DNA from: Rhodovulum bhavnagarense
GTDB lineage: Bacteria; Pseudomonadota; Alphaproteobacteria; Rhodobacterales; Rhodobacteraceae
Assembly (NCBI RefSeq): GCF_004343505.1
Contig: NZ_SLXU01000007.1
Location: forward strand, 82,890 to 146,889
Direction: 5' to 3'
DNA length: 64,000 nucleotides
Program-made: the position numbers and the translations under genes
Notes under the pieces: model-generated
What the model was told of the DNA's origin: nothing
What the model saw: only the letters and a program-made list of their open reading frames with translations
The model's database searches: none
In this document: in pieces, positions 7,599 to 14,434 of the stretch
How positions within the stretch are numbered: position 1 is the first letter of the stretch
How the letters are laid out: each line of letters begins with the position of its first letter

Positions 7599-8939
7599 TC
7601 AGTAGTCGGGCAGGATGTGGCCATAAGGCCCGTCGACCCCGAAACCCGTCCTGAACCTTTCCTTCATGGCGTCATCCACCTTTACGCTGCCCAGGATGAA
7701 CAGGTTCACGTCATCGACCGGATCAGCCTGCAAACGCGGATCGCCCTGCATCGCCTGGGGGGAGTCCGAATTCACAAGGTACGGTGTGACGACCACCACC
7801 AGTTCGGTTTCATTATTCTGATAGGCCGCCGACCGGAACAGCGCGCCAAGGATCGGCACATTGCCCAGCCAGGGAAACTGGCGCACCGAGCGGATGCTGT
7901 CGGATTGCAACAACCCCGCGATCGCAAAGGATTCGCCGCTGGCCAATTCAACCGTGGTATCGACCTTGCGCGAAATGAAGGCAGGATTGTCGTTTACGCG
8001 CCGGTTCCAATCCACCTCGCTGACCTCGGGGGTGACCTTGATGCGCACGCGCCTGTCATCCAGAACCTCGGGGGTAAAGGCAAGCCGCACGCCATATTCG
8101 CGGTAATCGGTGCTGACGGTGTTGTCCGTGTCGTCACGCGTCACCACCGGGATCTCTCCGCCGACGACAAAGCTGGCAGTGGCCCCGTTCACCGTGACCA
8201 GGGTCGGGTTGGCCAGCCGGCGCCCAAGACCTTTGACCTCCAGCGCCTGGATCAAATAGTCGATCCTACCCTCGCCCAGCCCCCCGGTGCCCTGGACGAC
8301 ACCAAACGGATCGCCGTTCAGCCCGTCCATCGGCGCGGGATTGCGAAAGAGGTTGATACCCAGTTCCTTGCCGCCACTTCGGGTCAGTTCAAGGATATTG
8401 ACCTTCATCATCACCTGGCGGGGATCGGCGACCTTGAGACCGTCGACGACCTCACCGGCGCTATAGGCCTGCGCGATCTCGACCATCCGCGCCCGCTGTG
8501 CCGCGTCCGCCGCGCGTCCGGTCAAGAGAACCCTGCCGTTCACGTTGCGCACCGTAACACCGGAGCCGGGATAAAGGTCTTCGATAACCGCCTTGAGCTG
8601 GGTGAAATCCTCGGCCACCAAAACCGCGAGACTGCGGCTGGGCGCGCCCCCCATCCCGCGAATGATGACACGGGTCGCGCCTGGCCCCACCGTCTGAAGC
8701 GACACGCTGCGCGACGAAAGCGGAATGGCCTTGGCCACATCCTCGGAGCCGACGATGATATCGGCGACGTCGAAATCCAGTTCGATCACCCGGGTATCAC
8801 CCAGCGACAGCCGAAGCGAGGTAGGGGCCTCGGCCCTGGCCGGCATGGCTGCAAAGCTGAGCCATGCCAGTGACAGCACGGCCAGCAAGGCCACGCACAG
8901 CCGGCCCGCAACAGGGCCCGATATCGGCGTGGCCGTCAT
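7599..8939 (-). CDS. cpaC: Tad outer-membrane secretin RcpA/CpaC
   Basis: 446 residues. A signal peptide (about residues 12-37, ending PARAEA) precedes the pilus-formation N-terminal domain (LSLGDTRVIELDFDVADIIVGSEDVAKAIPLSSRSVSLQ), a BON-like segment (LYPGSGVTVRNVNGRVLLTGRA) and the secretin core (ALEVKGLGRRLANPTLVTVNGATASFVVGGEIPV ... FAIAGLLQSD ... PWLGNVPILGALF). It forms the outer-membrane channel for the Flp fibre. The start overlaps the tadD stop by 4 bp. Confidence 0.9.
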   Translation of the reverse strand: MTATPISGPVAGRLCVALLAVLSLAWLSFAAMPARAEAPTSLRLSLGDTRVIELDFDVADIIVGSEDVAKAIPLSSRSVSLQTVGPGATRVIIRGMGGAPSRSLAVLVAEDFTQLKAVIEDLYPGSGVTVRNVNGRVLLTGRAADAAQRARMVEIAQAYSAGEVVDGLKVADPRQVMMKVNILELTRSGGKELGINLFRNPAPMDGLNGDPFGVVQGTGGLGEGRIDYLIQALEVKGLGRRLANPTLVTVNGATASFVVGGEIPVVTRDDTDNTVSTDYREYGVRLAFTPEVLDDRRVRIKVTPEVSEVDWNRRVNDNPAFISRKVDTTVELASGESFAIAGLLQSDSIRSVRQFPWLGNVPILGALFRSAAYQNNETELVVVVTPYLVNSDSPQAMQGDPRLQADPVDDVNLFILGSVKVDDAMKERFRTGFGVDGPYGHILPDY

Positions 8940-9421
8940 CTTGTCGGCCCGACGCTGCGCAGCATGTCCAGGTTGTTGCGAATGACCGCGTTGCCAGGGT
9001 CAAGCCGCTCTGCCTCTCGCAGGTAGACCAGCGCCTTGTCCAGTTCACCGCGCAACATGTGGGAATAACCGCGATTGTTCAACACGACGGCCCGTTCGGG
9101 ATAGGTTTCGCCCAGCTCTGCATAAATCCTATCGGATGTCCTGAAATTGCCCGTCATGTCTGCCGCGACGGCATAGGCCATGTGCGCCGTGTGGTCGCCC
9201 GTCGACATCGGGTCGATCCCACGCAGATGCCGATAGGCCTCTTCATAGCGGCGCTGCTGCAACAGCTCGATCCCCTGCCCTACGACCCCGCGCTGCATCT
9301 CGGGCGACATGGCTTGGCGGGAGGATGGCATACATGCCACGAGCGTCAGAAAAGCGGCCGGGAAAAGGATGGTCCGCGACAACCTGTTGGGCGTCGATCG
9401 ACGCTGCATGTCATTGTTCAT
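8936..9421 (-). CDS. tadD: TadD-like TPR lipoprotein
   Basis: 161 residues from ATG 9421, preceded by GAGG; longer in-frame starts lack a ribosome site. Residues 17-30 form a lipoprotein signal ending in the lipobox LVAC (Cys30). Tetratricopeptide-like repeats follow (GIELLQQRRYEEAYRHLRG; AVVLNNRGYSHMLRGELDKALVYLREAERLDPGN). TadD lipoproteins assist assembly of the secretin. First gene of the tadD-cpaC operon. Confidence 0.78.
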   Translation of the reverse strand: MNNDMQRRSTPNRLSRTILFPAAFLTLVACMPSSRQAMSPEMQRGVVGQGIELLQQRRYEEAYRHLRGIDPMSTGDHTAHMAYAVAADMTGNFRTSDRIYAELGETYPERAVVLNNRGYSHMLRGELDKALVYLREAERLDPGNAVIRNNLDMLRSVGPTR

Positions 9422-9434
9422 TTTTACTGCCCTC

Positions 9435-9453
9435 GATTGACGGTAATACAATC
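9435..9453. promoter_or_regulatory. Inverted repeat upstream of tadD
   Basis: GATTG-N9-CAATC is a perfect 5-bp inverted repeat 14 bp upstream of the tadD start. Possible operator for an unknown regulator. Apart from this and the site at 9737, the gap between tadD and hutW (about 420 bp) shows no gene that I can support. Confidence 0.22.
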
Positions 9454-9736
9454 GCTCGCTCCGCTCAACTATCGATATTTCCATCCGCACAAGTTCAGAC
9501 CCGTCTGGGCAATACCGCGCATTGGACCTTTATCGGCCTCGTCACCGGCATCCGGCAGCGTTTCCTAACAAGCAAGATCGCTTGGCCCGCCTGGTCGAGG
9601 GGGCCAGCCCCGCCAGCGTGGCCGGAGCAGTGCCAGGGGGAATAGCGTCGGCCGCCGGCCCGCCAGTTGCCGCGTAAGGCCCCGGCGCGAAAATTCAGGC
9701 GACATGCCGAAGGGGCTTTTCAGGTCAAAAATAGTC

Positions 9737-9751
9737 TGATAAAAATTGTCG
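9737..9751. promoter_or_regulatory. IRO-like iron operator upstream of hutW
   Basis: TGATAAAAATTGTCG fits TGA-N9-TCA (the iron-responsive operator bound by RirA) with one mismatch in the last base. It resembles the sites at 14211 and 16541 and lies about 95 bp upstream of the hutW start. Confidence 0.45.
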
Positions 9752-9845
9752 GGAATAGGTCGGCCCGTCTTTCCAGCCGGCCCCACGTCTGCCAGGCCCC
9801 AGCTCTCCGCCCGGTCCCCTGTGCCACAAGCCCAGAGTGCCGCGC

Positions 9846-11240
9846 ATGACCCCACGAAGAGCTGACAGTCCCTCTATGCCCGTTTCCCCCGAACCGCATT
9901 TTGCCCGGCTGTCGGACGACCCGCTGGCCGATGCCTTTTCGGGGCGGATGGGGGCGCACGCGCGCGGCGGTGCGCTGCCGGTCGCGGGCGAGGACGTAGC
10001 CGGTCTTTGGGCGCGCCTGACGGCGATGCCCCGGCATGGCCCCTCGGTCGCCTATGTCCACATTCCGTTCTGCGAAAACCACTGCCTGTTCTGCGGTTTC
10101 TACCAGAACCCCTGGCGGCGCGATCAGGGTGCGCCCTATGTCGATGCGATCCTTGCGCAACTGGTCGCCGGGGCAGAAACGGCGGTGCAGCAGGGCCACC
10201 CGCTGCGCGCGGTCTATCTGGGCGGCGGCACCCCCACTGCGCTGGCCGCGCCCGACATCGCGCGGCTGGTCGAGGGGCTTCGCCGGTATCTGCCGCTGGC
10301 CCCGGATTGCGAGATCACGCTGGAAGGGCGCATCGTCAGCTTTGGCCTGGAAAAGGCGCGCGCGGCCTTTGACGCCGGGGTGAACCGTATCTCGCTGGGG
10401 GTGCAGACCTTTGACGAGGGCGTGCGCCGCCGGATGGGGCGCAAGTCGACGCGGGCCGAAACCATCCGGTTTCTGGACAGGCTGGTCGCGCTGGACCGGG
10501 GCGCGGTGGTGATCGACCTGATCTACGGCCTGCCCGGGCAGGACCGCGCCACATTCCGCGCGGATGTGCGGCAGGCGGCAGAGCTGGGGCTGGACGGGCT
10601 GGACCTGTATTCGCTGAAACCGATCCCCGGCACGCCGCTGCTGATCGCGCAGGACAAGGGCAAGCTGACCCCCGCCGGGCAGCGCGACCTGGGTCATTTC
10701 TACGCCGACGGGGCCCAGGAAATGGACCGCGCCGGGTGGGAGGCGATTTCCACCACCCATTGGCGCCGCGGCACGCGCGAGCGCAGCATCTACAATTTCG
10801 AGGTCAAGGCCGGGGCGCAGTGCCTGGCCTTTGGCGCCGGGGCGGGCGGCAATCTGCACGGGCACGGCTTTCGACTGACGCCCGATCTGGCGGCCTATCG
10901 AGCAGAGGCCGGACAGGGCGGCGCGGGGCTGATCGCAGGAATGATGCGCCCCGCGCCGCTGGCCGCCGTGCATAACGCGATCAAGGCAGGGATGGAACGC
11001 GGCCGGTTGGATGCCGCGCCCGTGGATGCCGCGCTTGCGGCCTGCGGTATGGGCGAGGGTTTTTCCGATCTCGCGGCGCCCCTGACCGCACAATGGACCG
11101 AGGCCGGGCTGATGCGGCCCGCAGCACAGGGCCACACGCTGACCTTGGCCGGACGGTTCTGGCAGGTGGCCATGACCGCACGCCTGATCGCCTGGGTCGA
11201 GGCACGGACCACGCAAAACAGCAAGGAGATGACAGCATGA
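9846..11240 (+). CDS. hutW: Heme-utilisation radical SAM protein HutW/ChuW
   Basis: About 464 residues, HemN-like. The radical SAM motif CX3CX2C is at Cys76, Cys80 and Cys83 (FCENHCLFCGF), followed by the glycine motif (YLGGGTPTAL) and the HemN-type segment NRISLGVQTFDEGVRRRMGR. ChuW/HutW enzymes open the heme ring by a radical reaction that works without oxygen, releasing iron and a linear tetrapyrrole. The start is uncertain: GTG 9837, ATG 9846 and ATG 9876 are in frame and none has a strong ribosome site; I chose the first ATG. The stop overlaps the hutX start (ATGA). Genes for HutX and HemP follow in the same operon. Confidence 0.88.
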   Translation: MTPRRADSPSMPVSPEPHFARLSDDPLADAFSGRMGAHARGGALPVAGEDVAGLWARLTAMPRHGPSVAYVHIPFCENHCLFCGFYQNPWRRDQGAPYVDAILAQLVAGAETAVQQGHPLRAVYLGGGTPTALAAPDIARLVEGLRRYLPLAPDCEITLEGRIVSFGLEKARAAFDAGVNRISLGVQTFDEGVRRRMGRKSTRAETIRFLDRLVALDRGAVVIDLIYGLPGQDRATFRADVRQAAELGLDGLDLYSLKPIPGTPLLIAQDKGKLTPAGQRDLGHFYADGAQEMDRAGWEAISTTHWRRGTRERSIYNFEVKAGAQCLAFGAGAGGNLHGHGFRLTPDLAAYRAEAGQGGAGLIAGMMRPAPLAAVHNAIKAGMERGRLDAAPVDAALAACGMGEGFSDLAAPLTAQWTEAGLMRPAAQGHTLTLAGRFWQVAMTARLIAWVEARTTQNSKEMTA

Positions 11241-11755
11241 CGATTTCCGCCGACCTGTGCGCGGCCATCCGCGCCGCGTTGACCGACACGCCCCAGGCCG
11301 CGCTTGAGGATATCGCGCGCGCCGCCGGGGCCAGCGTGGCCCAGGTGCTGGCCTGCCTGCCCGAGGGCGAGGCCGCGCTGGTGCCCGACGCGTGTTTCCA
11401 ACAGGCCATGGCCGATATCGCGGGTTGGGGCGAAATCACATTGGTCGTCAATACCGGCGACGTCATCCTGGAGGCCAAGGGCGAACTGCCCCCGGGCAAG
11501 GTGGCCCAGGGCTATTTCAACCTGCATGGCAAACCCATCGGTGGCCATATCCGCGCCGGGGCCTGCACGCAGGTGGCCTTTGTCGCGCGGTCGCTGTTCG
11601 GGATGGAAACCCGGTCGGTGCAATTCCTCGACGCGCAGGGCTCTTGCATGTTCAAGATTTATCTCGGCCGTGACGCGGATCGCGCGCTGATCCCGGCGCA
11701 GGTCGCGGCCTTTGACGCGTTGCGCGACCGTCTGACCCAACAGGTGCCGGCATGA
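11237..11755 (+). CDS. hutX: Heme-utilisation cytosolic carrier HutX
   Basis: 172 residues. AAGGAG lies 10 bp upstream and the ATG overlaps the hutW stop. Residues 60-115 show the HutX/HugX heme-binding fold: WGEITLVVNTGDVILEAKGELPPGKVAQGYFNLHGKPIGGHIRAGACTQVAFVARSLFGMETRSVQF. It binds heme in the cytoplasm and is thought to pass it to degrading enzymes. Directly linked to hutW and overlapping the next gene by 4 bp. Confidence 0.88.
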   Translation: MTISADLCAAIRAALTDTPQAALEDIARAAGASVAQVLACLPEGEAALVPDACFQQAMADIAGWGEITLVVNTGDVILEAKGELPPGKVAQGYFNLHGKPIGGHIRAGACTQVAFVARSLFGMETRSVQFLDAQGSCMFKIYLGRDADRALIPAQVAAFDALRDRLTQQVPA

Positions 11756-12675
11756 GCGCGCCGCTGGCAGGCCGCCACCTGTTCGTCTTTGGCGCTGGCT
11801 ATGCCGCGGGACGCGCGATCGCTTTGGCGCAGGCGGCGGGCGCGCAGGTCTCGGCCACCACGCGCGACCCGGTGCGGGCCGCCGACCTGGCCGAAAACGG
11901 GGTGCGGGCGCATCTGTTCGAGGCGGGAACCTCTCCGTTGAATGCCGAATGGCTGGAGGGTGTCACCGACCTGCTTATCTCGGTCCCGCCCGACACCAAC
12001 GCCCCACCCGAGGATGCCTGCCCGGTATTGGCCGCGCTGCTGGCCAGCGGGGCGGACCTGCCCGATCTGCGCTGGCTGTGCTACCTGTCCTCGACCGGGG
12101 TTTATGGCGATTGCGCCGGTGTTTGGGTGGATGAAACCCGCTTTCCCGCCCCGGCCACACCGGATGCGCGCGGCCGGATCGGTGCAGAACTGGGATGGCG
12201 TGCGCTGGCCGAACGGCGGGGCATCCCGCTGGACATCCTGCGGATTGCCGGGATCTACGGCCCTGGGACGCGAAACGCGCTGATGCAGCTCCGCTCGGGC
12301 AATGCGCGGGCGGTGGTCAAGCCCGGCCATGTCTTCAACCGGATTCATGTCGACGACATCGCGGGTGCGATCCGGGCGGCAATGGCCCATCCGGACGGTA
12401 TGCGGGTGTTGAATCTTGCGGACGATCTGCCCGCCGCGCCGTCCGATCTGCTGGACCATGCCGCGCGCCTGCTGGGCCTGCCGCCGCCGCCGCGCGTTCC
12501 CTTTGCCGAGGCGGAGTTGCCGCCGATGGCCGCCGCCTTCTGGGCCGAAAACCGGCGCATCCGCAATGACAGGCTAAAGGCCCTGCCGGGGTTTGCCTTG
12601 CGCCACCCCACCTATCGCGAGGGGCTGGCCGCGATCATCGCAGAGGAAATCGGGGAGATGGCCGATGTCGTGTGA
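11752..12675 (+). CDS. NAD(P)-binding epimerase/SDR-like protein
   Basis: 307 residues. An N-terminal Rossmann motif VFGAGYAAG (residues 12-20) and an extended-SDR-like segment LCYLSSTGVYGD with a downstream VDET resemble YeeZ-type NAD-dependent epimerase/dehydratase proteins. Later elements (VFNRIHVDDIAGAI, VLNLADDLPAAPSDLL) also fit. Substrate unknown. It is translationally coupled to hutX (ATGA overlap) inside a heme-utilisation operon, so a role in tetrapyrrole handling is possible but unproven; it could also be a passenger gene. Confidence 0.72.
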   Translation: MSAPLAGRHLFVFGAGYAAGRAIALAQAAGAQVSATTRDPVRAADLAENGVRAHLFEAGTSPLNAEWLEGVTDLLISVPPDTNAPPEDACPVLAALLASGADLPDLRWLCYLSSTGVYGDCAGVWVDETRFPAPATPDARGRIGAELGWRALAERRGIPLDILRIAGIYGPGTRNALMQLRSGNARAVVKPGHVFNRIHVDDIAGAIRAAMAHPDGMRVLNLADDLPAAPSDLLDHAARLLGLPPPPRVPFAEAELPPMAAAFWAENRRIRNDRLKALPGFALRHPTYREGLAAIIAEEIGEMADVV

Positions 12676-12755
12676 GCACGGGCACCGCCGCCGTTTCGGA
12701 CCGGGCAACGGGCACGGGCACCGCAGCCGGACAGGCGACTTTGGAGGGGATGAGC

Positions 12756-12926
12756 ATGAGGCCGAAACCGCACCCACAAGGTCCGGGGGCACCGACCGGC
12801 CAAACCGCACCGTGCCGCCGGGAGGTCTGGGCAGAGGCCATGGCCGCCGACATGCCGGGGGATGCGGGCATGATGGCACTGGAACACCTGCTGGACCGGG
12901 CCGAGGCCAGGGAGACCGAAACATGA
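12756..12926 (+). CDS. Small hypothetical protein upstream of hemP
   Basis: 56 residues, not recognised. ATG 12756 has GGAGG 8 bp upstream; a GTG at 12672 and an ATG at 12750 are in frame. The N-terminal part is Pro-rich (PKPHPQGPGAPTG), the C-terminal part helical and acidic (WAEAMAADMPGDAGMMALEHLLDRAEARE). The stop overlaps the hemP start (ATGA), which supports translation. It may be an accessory protein of the heme operon. Confidence 0.45.
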   Translation: MRPKPHPQGPGAPTGQTAPCRREVWAEAMAADMPGDAGMMALEHLLDRAEARETET

Positions 12927-13078
12927 GCCTGATACACGACATTCGCACGAATACCGCGACGCCGGTTCACGATGCCCGCATCCTGACCGAAGGCGGGTCG
13001 ACGGCGATCATCGTACTGGACGGCACGCTTTACACCCTGCGCATCACCCGCGCGGGCAAGTTGATCCTGACGAAATGA
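12923..13078 (+). CDS. hemP: Hemin uptake protein HemP
   Basis: 51 residues. The C-terminal half matches HemP/HmuP: PVHDARILTEGGSTAIIVLDGTLYTLRITRAGKLILTK. HemP is a small protein found with heme-uptake genes; in rhizobia and Burkholderia its homologue HmuP acts as a positive regulator of the heme receptor. Last gene of hutW-hutX-SDR-small ORF-hemP. Confidence 0.88.
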   Translation: MSLIHDIRTNTATPVHDARILTEGGSTAIIVLDGTLYTLRITRAGKLILTK

Positions 13079-13265
13079 GCGCGCCGCCTCGCGGGTGCGC
13101 ATACAGCACAGCGTTGCCAGCGGCGTCGGGGCCGCTGGCGACCTGTTGCGCGGTCGGCCGGGCCGCGCGCCAAAGCGGGGCGGCACTCGCGACAACAGCC
13201 TCAACGCCCGGTGATGTTGGCCGGGTGTGCAATGTGCTGGTTGCGTGGGCTCTTCAATAACCTGC

Positions 13266-13331
13266 CCCCTGCCGGCCCCCCGGTGCCCGGACGGGCGATG
13301 GCATTCCCGTCCGGGTCTGCGCCGGCAGGGG
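13266..13331. terminator. Long two-stage hairpin between convergent operons
   Basis: Outer arms CCCCTGCCGGC (13266-13276) and GCCGGCAGGGG (13321-13331), inner arms CCCGGACGGG (13286-13295) and CCCGTCCGGG (13306-13315), both perfect. It lies between hemP (+) and the convergent gene at 13339 (-), so it may end transcription from both sides; there is no T-tract. Otherwise 13079-13338 shows no gene. Confidence 0.5.
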
Positions 13332-13338
13332 AAGGGGA

Positions 13339-13866
13339 TCAGGTGGCCGAAAGCCCCCGATCCGCTTGCATCCCCGATCCGCGCATTGTTGAGGGAGGAC
13401 GCGCGCGCGTCAGGGTCGCAAGATCCGACATGGCAGGCAGCAAACCGTCCGCCGGGTTGCCCTCGCAGACCAGCATCGCCGCGCAATGGGCCTGGCTGCG
13501 GGTGCCGCGGCGCAGGGCGCGCAGCACCTCCAGGAAATGGCGTTCATGGTCGCTGAGGAGGCTTGCGCAGCACCGGCAGTCGGGGTTGGAAAACCGAAAT
13601 CCCGATTTGCGGGCCTTGCGCATTTCCTGAACCGCGCCCAGCACTGCGAAGGCCACATCGCGGCTGCGCGCATTGACAAGTCCGTGCGAAAGAAACTGCC
13701 CGGCCCGTCCAAAGGCCGACATCCATGCCTGGCTCTTTGGAAAGGCGAAGCTTTGGAAGAACAGGCGCGCGATGGTCAGAACGCCGTGTTCGATGGGGTC
13801 GAAACCAGCCTGGGCCAGCGGAGTGTCGCCGGGCAGCGGGGTGCGGTTGCAGCGCCCGGCGCTCAT
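13339..13866 (-). CDS. Hypothetical Cys-rich protein in the heme locus
   Basis: 175 residues, family not recognised. No signal peptide or membrane helix. It contains a cysteine-histidine-rich centre: Cys97-Arg-Cys99-Cys100, His107, His110, His127, Cys128 and Cys134 (NPDCRCCASLLSDHERHF ... AHCAAMLVC), suggesting a bound metal, Fe-S cluster or heme. The start overlaps the stop of the gene at 13863 by 4 bp, so the two form an operon. An IRO site lies upstream of that operon. Position between hemP and hmuR suggests a part in heme or iron homeostasis (inference). Confidence 0.6.
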   Translation of the reverse strand: MSAGRCNRTPLPGDTPLAQAGFDPIEHGVLTIARLFFQSFAFPKSQAWMSAFGRAGQFLSHGLVNARSRDVAFAVLGAVQEMRKARKSGFRFSNPDCRCCASLLSDHERHFLEVLRALRRGTRSQAHCAAMLVCEGNPADGLLPAMSDLATLTRARPPSTMRGSGMQADRGLSAT

Positions 13867-14078
13867 GCGCTGCGCTCATGGGCAAGCGGCGCGGGCGGAC
13901 CCGGAAAGGCGACGATCCTGGGGTCTGCGGCGAACGGTTCTGGGGCGGCGGGGGTCGTTTCGGGCCTGTCCCGGCCCGCTGACCGGGCCAGGGCGGCGCG
14001 CAGCCCCGGATGCATTTTGCCGCCAGCACTTCGGGCGACGGCGTCGGCTGCGGCAAGGTTTGTGAACCAGAAAAACAT
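13863..14078 (-). CDS. Small hypothetical protein in the heme locus
   Basis: 71 residues from ATG 14078, which has a strong ribosome site (GAGGAGAGG) just upstream; a longer in-frame start at 14216 lies over the IRO site and is unlikely. The sequence starts MFFWFTNLAAADAVARSAGGKMHPGL and ends in a Pro/Ala-rich tail; not recognised. First gene of a two-gene operon with the Cys-rich protein. A perfect TGA-N9-TCA site lies 133 bp upstream, so expression is probably iron-regulated. Confidence 0.5.
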   Translation of the reverse strand: MFFWFTNLAAADAVARSAGGKMHPGLRAALARSAGRDRPETTPAAPEPFAADPRIVAFPGPPAPLAHERSA

Positions 14079-14210
14079 CGTCCTCTCCTCTTTCGTTTCC
14101 GGAGAGGCGGCAGGTGCGTGGCATCGCGCCCCGACCCGCAGGCCCCCCCGAAAGTCCGGTGTTCGATTCTCGGCTGGCCGCGGGGGCATCTGGCGTGAGT
14201 TGATTAAATC

Positions 14211-14225
14211 TGACAAAAATAATCA
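14211..14225. promoter_or_regulatory. IRO iron operator, perfect match
   Basis: TGACAAAAATAATCA is an exact TGA-N9-TCA. It lies upstream of the two-gene minus-strand operon (starts 14078 and 13866). The gap 14079-14434 otherwise holds only the hairpin at 14327. Confidence 0.5.
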
Positions 14226-14326
14226 GGCAATGCAAGCCCCAGAAACCCGTGCGCCTCTCTTTTGGATCTGTTCGCCTGTGGTTGACGGGAATCCCGCTGA
14301 GCCAGGACTGTTGTGCGCCGGTCTGT

Positions 14327-14349
14327 GGCCCGGGCTGGACGCCCGGGCC
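14327..14349 (-). terminator. Hairpin downstream of hmuR
   Basis: GGCCCGGGC, loop TGGAC, GCCCGGGCC: a perfect 9-bp stem located 86 bp after the hmuR stop on the minus strand. No T-tract. It may separate hmuR transcription from the operon at 14078. Confidence 0.45.
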
Positions 14350-14434
14350 GAGGTAGAGAGGTGTTCCCTTCAACCGTAGCATGGCACGGGGCCCTGCTAT
14401 GCGCCGGCGCTTTCGACGCGGTCGCAAGGCAAGG

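Noticed and set aside
9422..9845. FNR box for anaerobic control of hutW
   Set aside because: No TTGAT-N4-ATCAA was found; the closest ATTG...CAAT inverted repeat has the wrong spacing and lies next to tadD.
9720..11216. 498-codon frame antisense to hutW
   Set aside because: hutW carries the radical SAM motif; the antisense translation has no recognisable domain and an amino-acid makeup typical of shadows.
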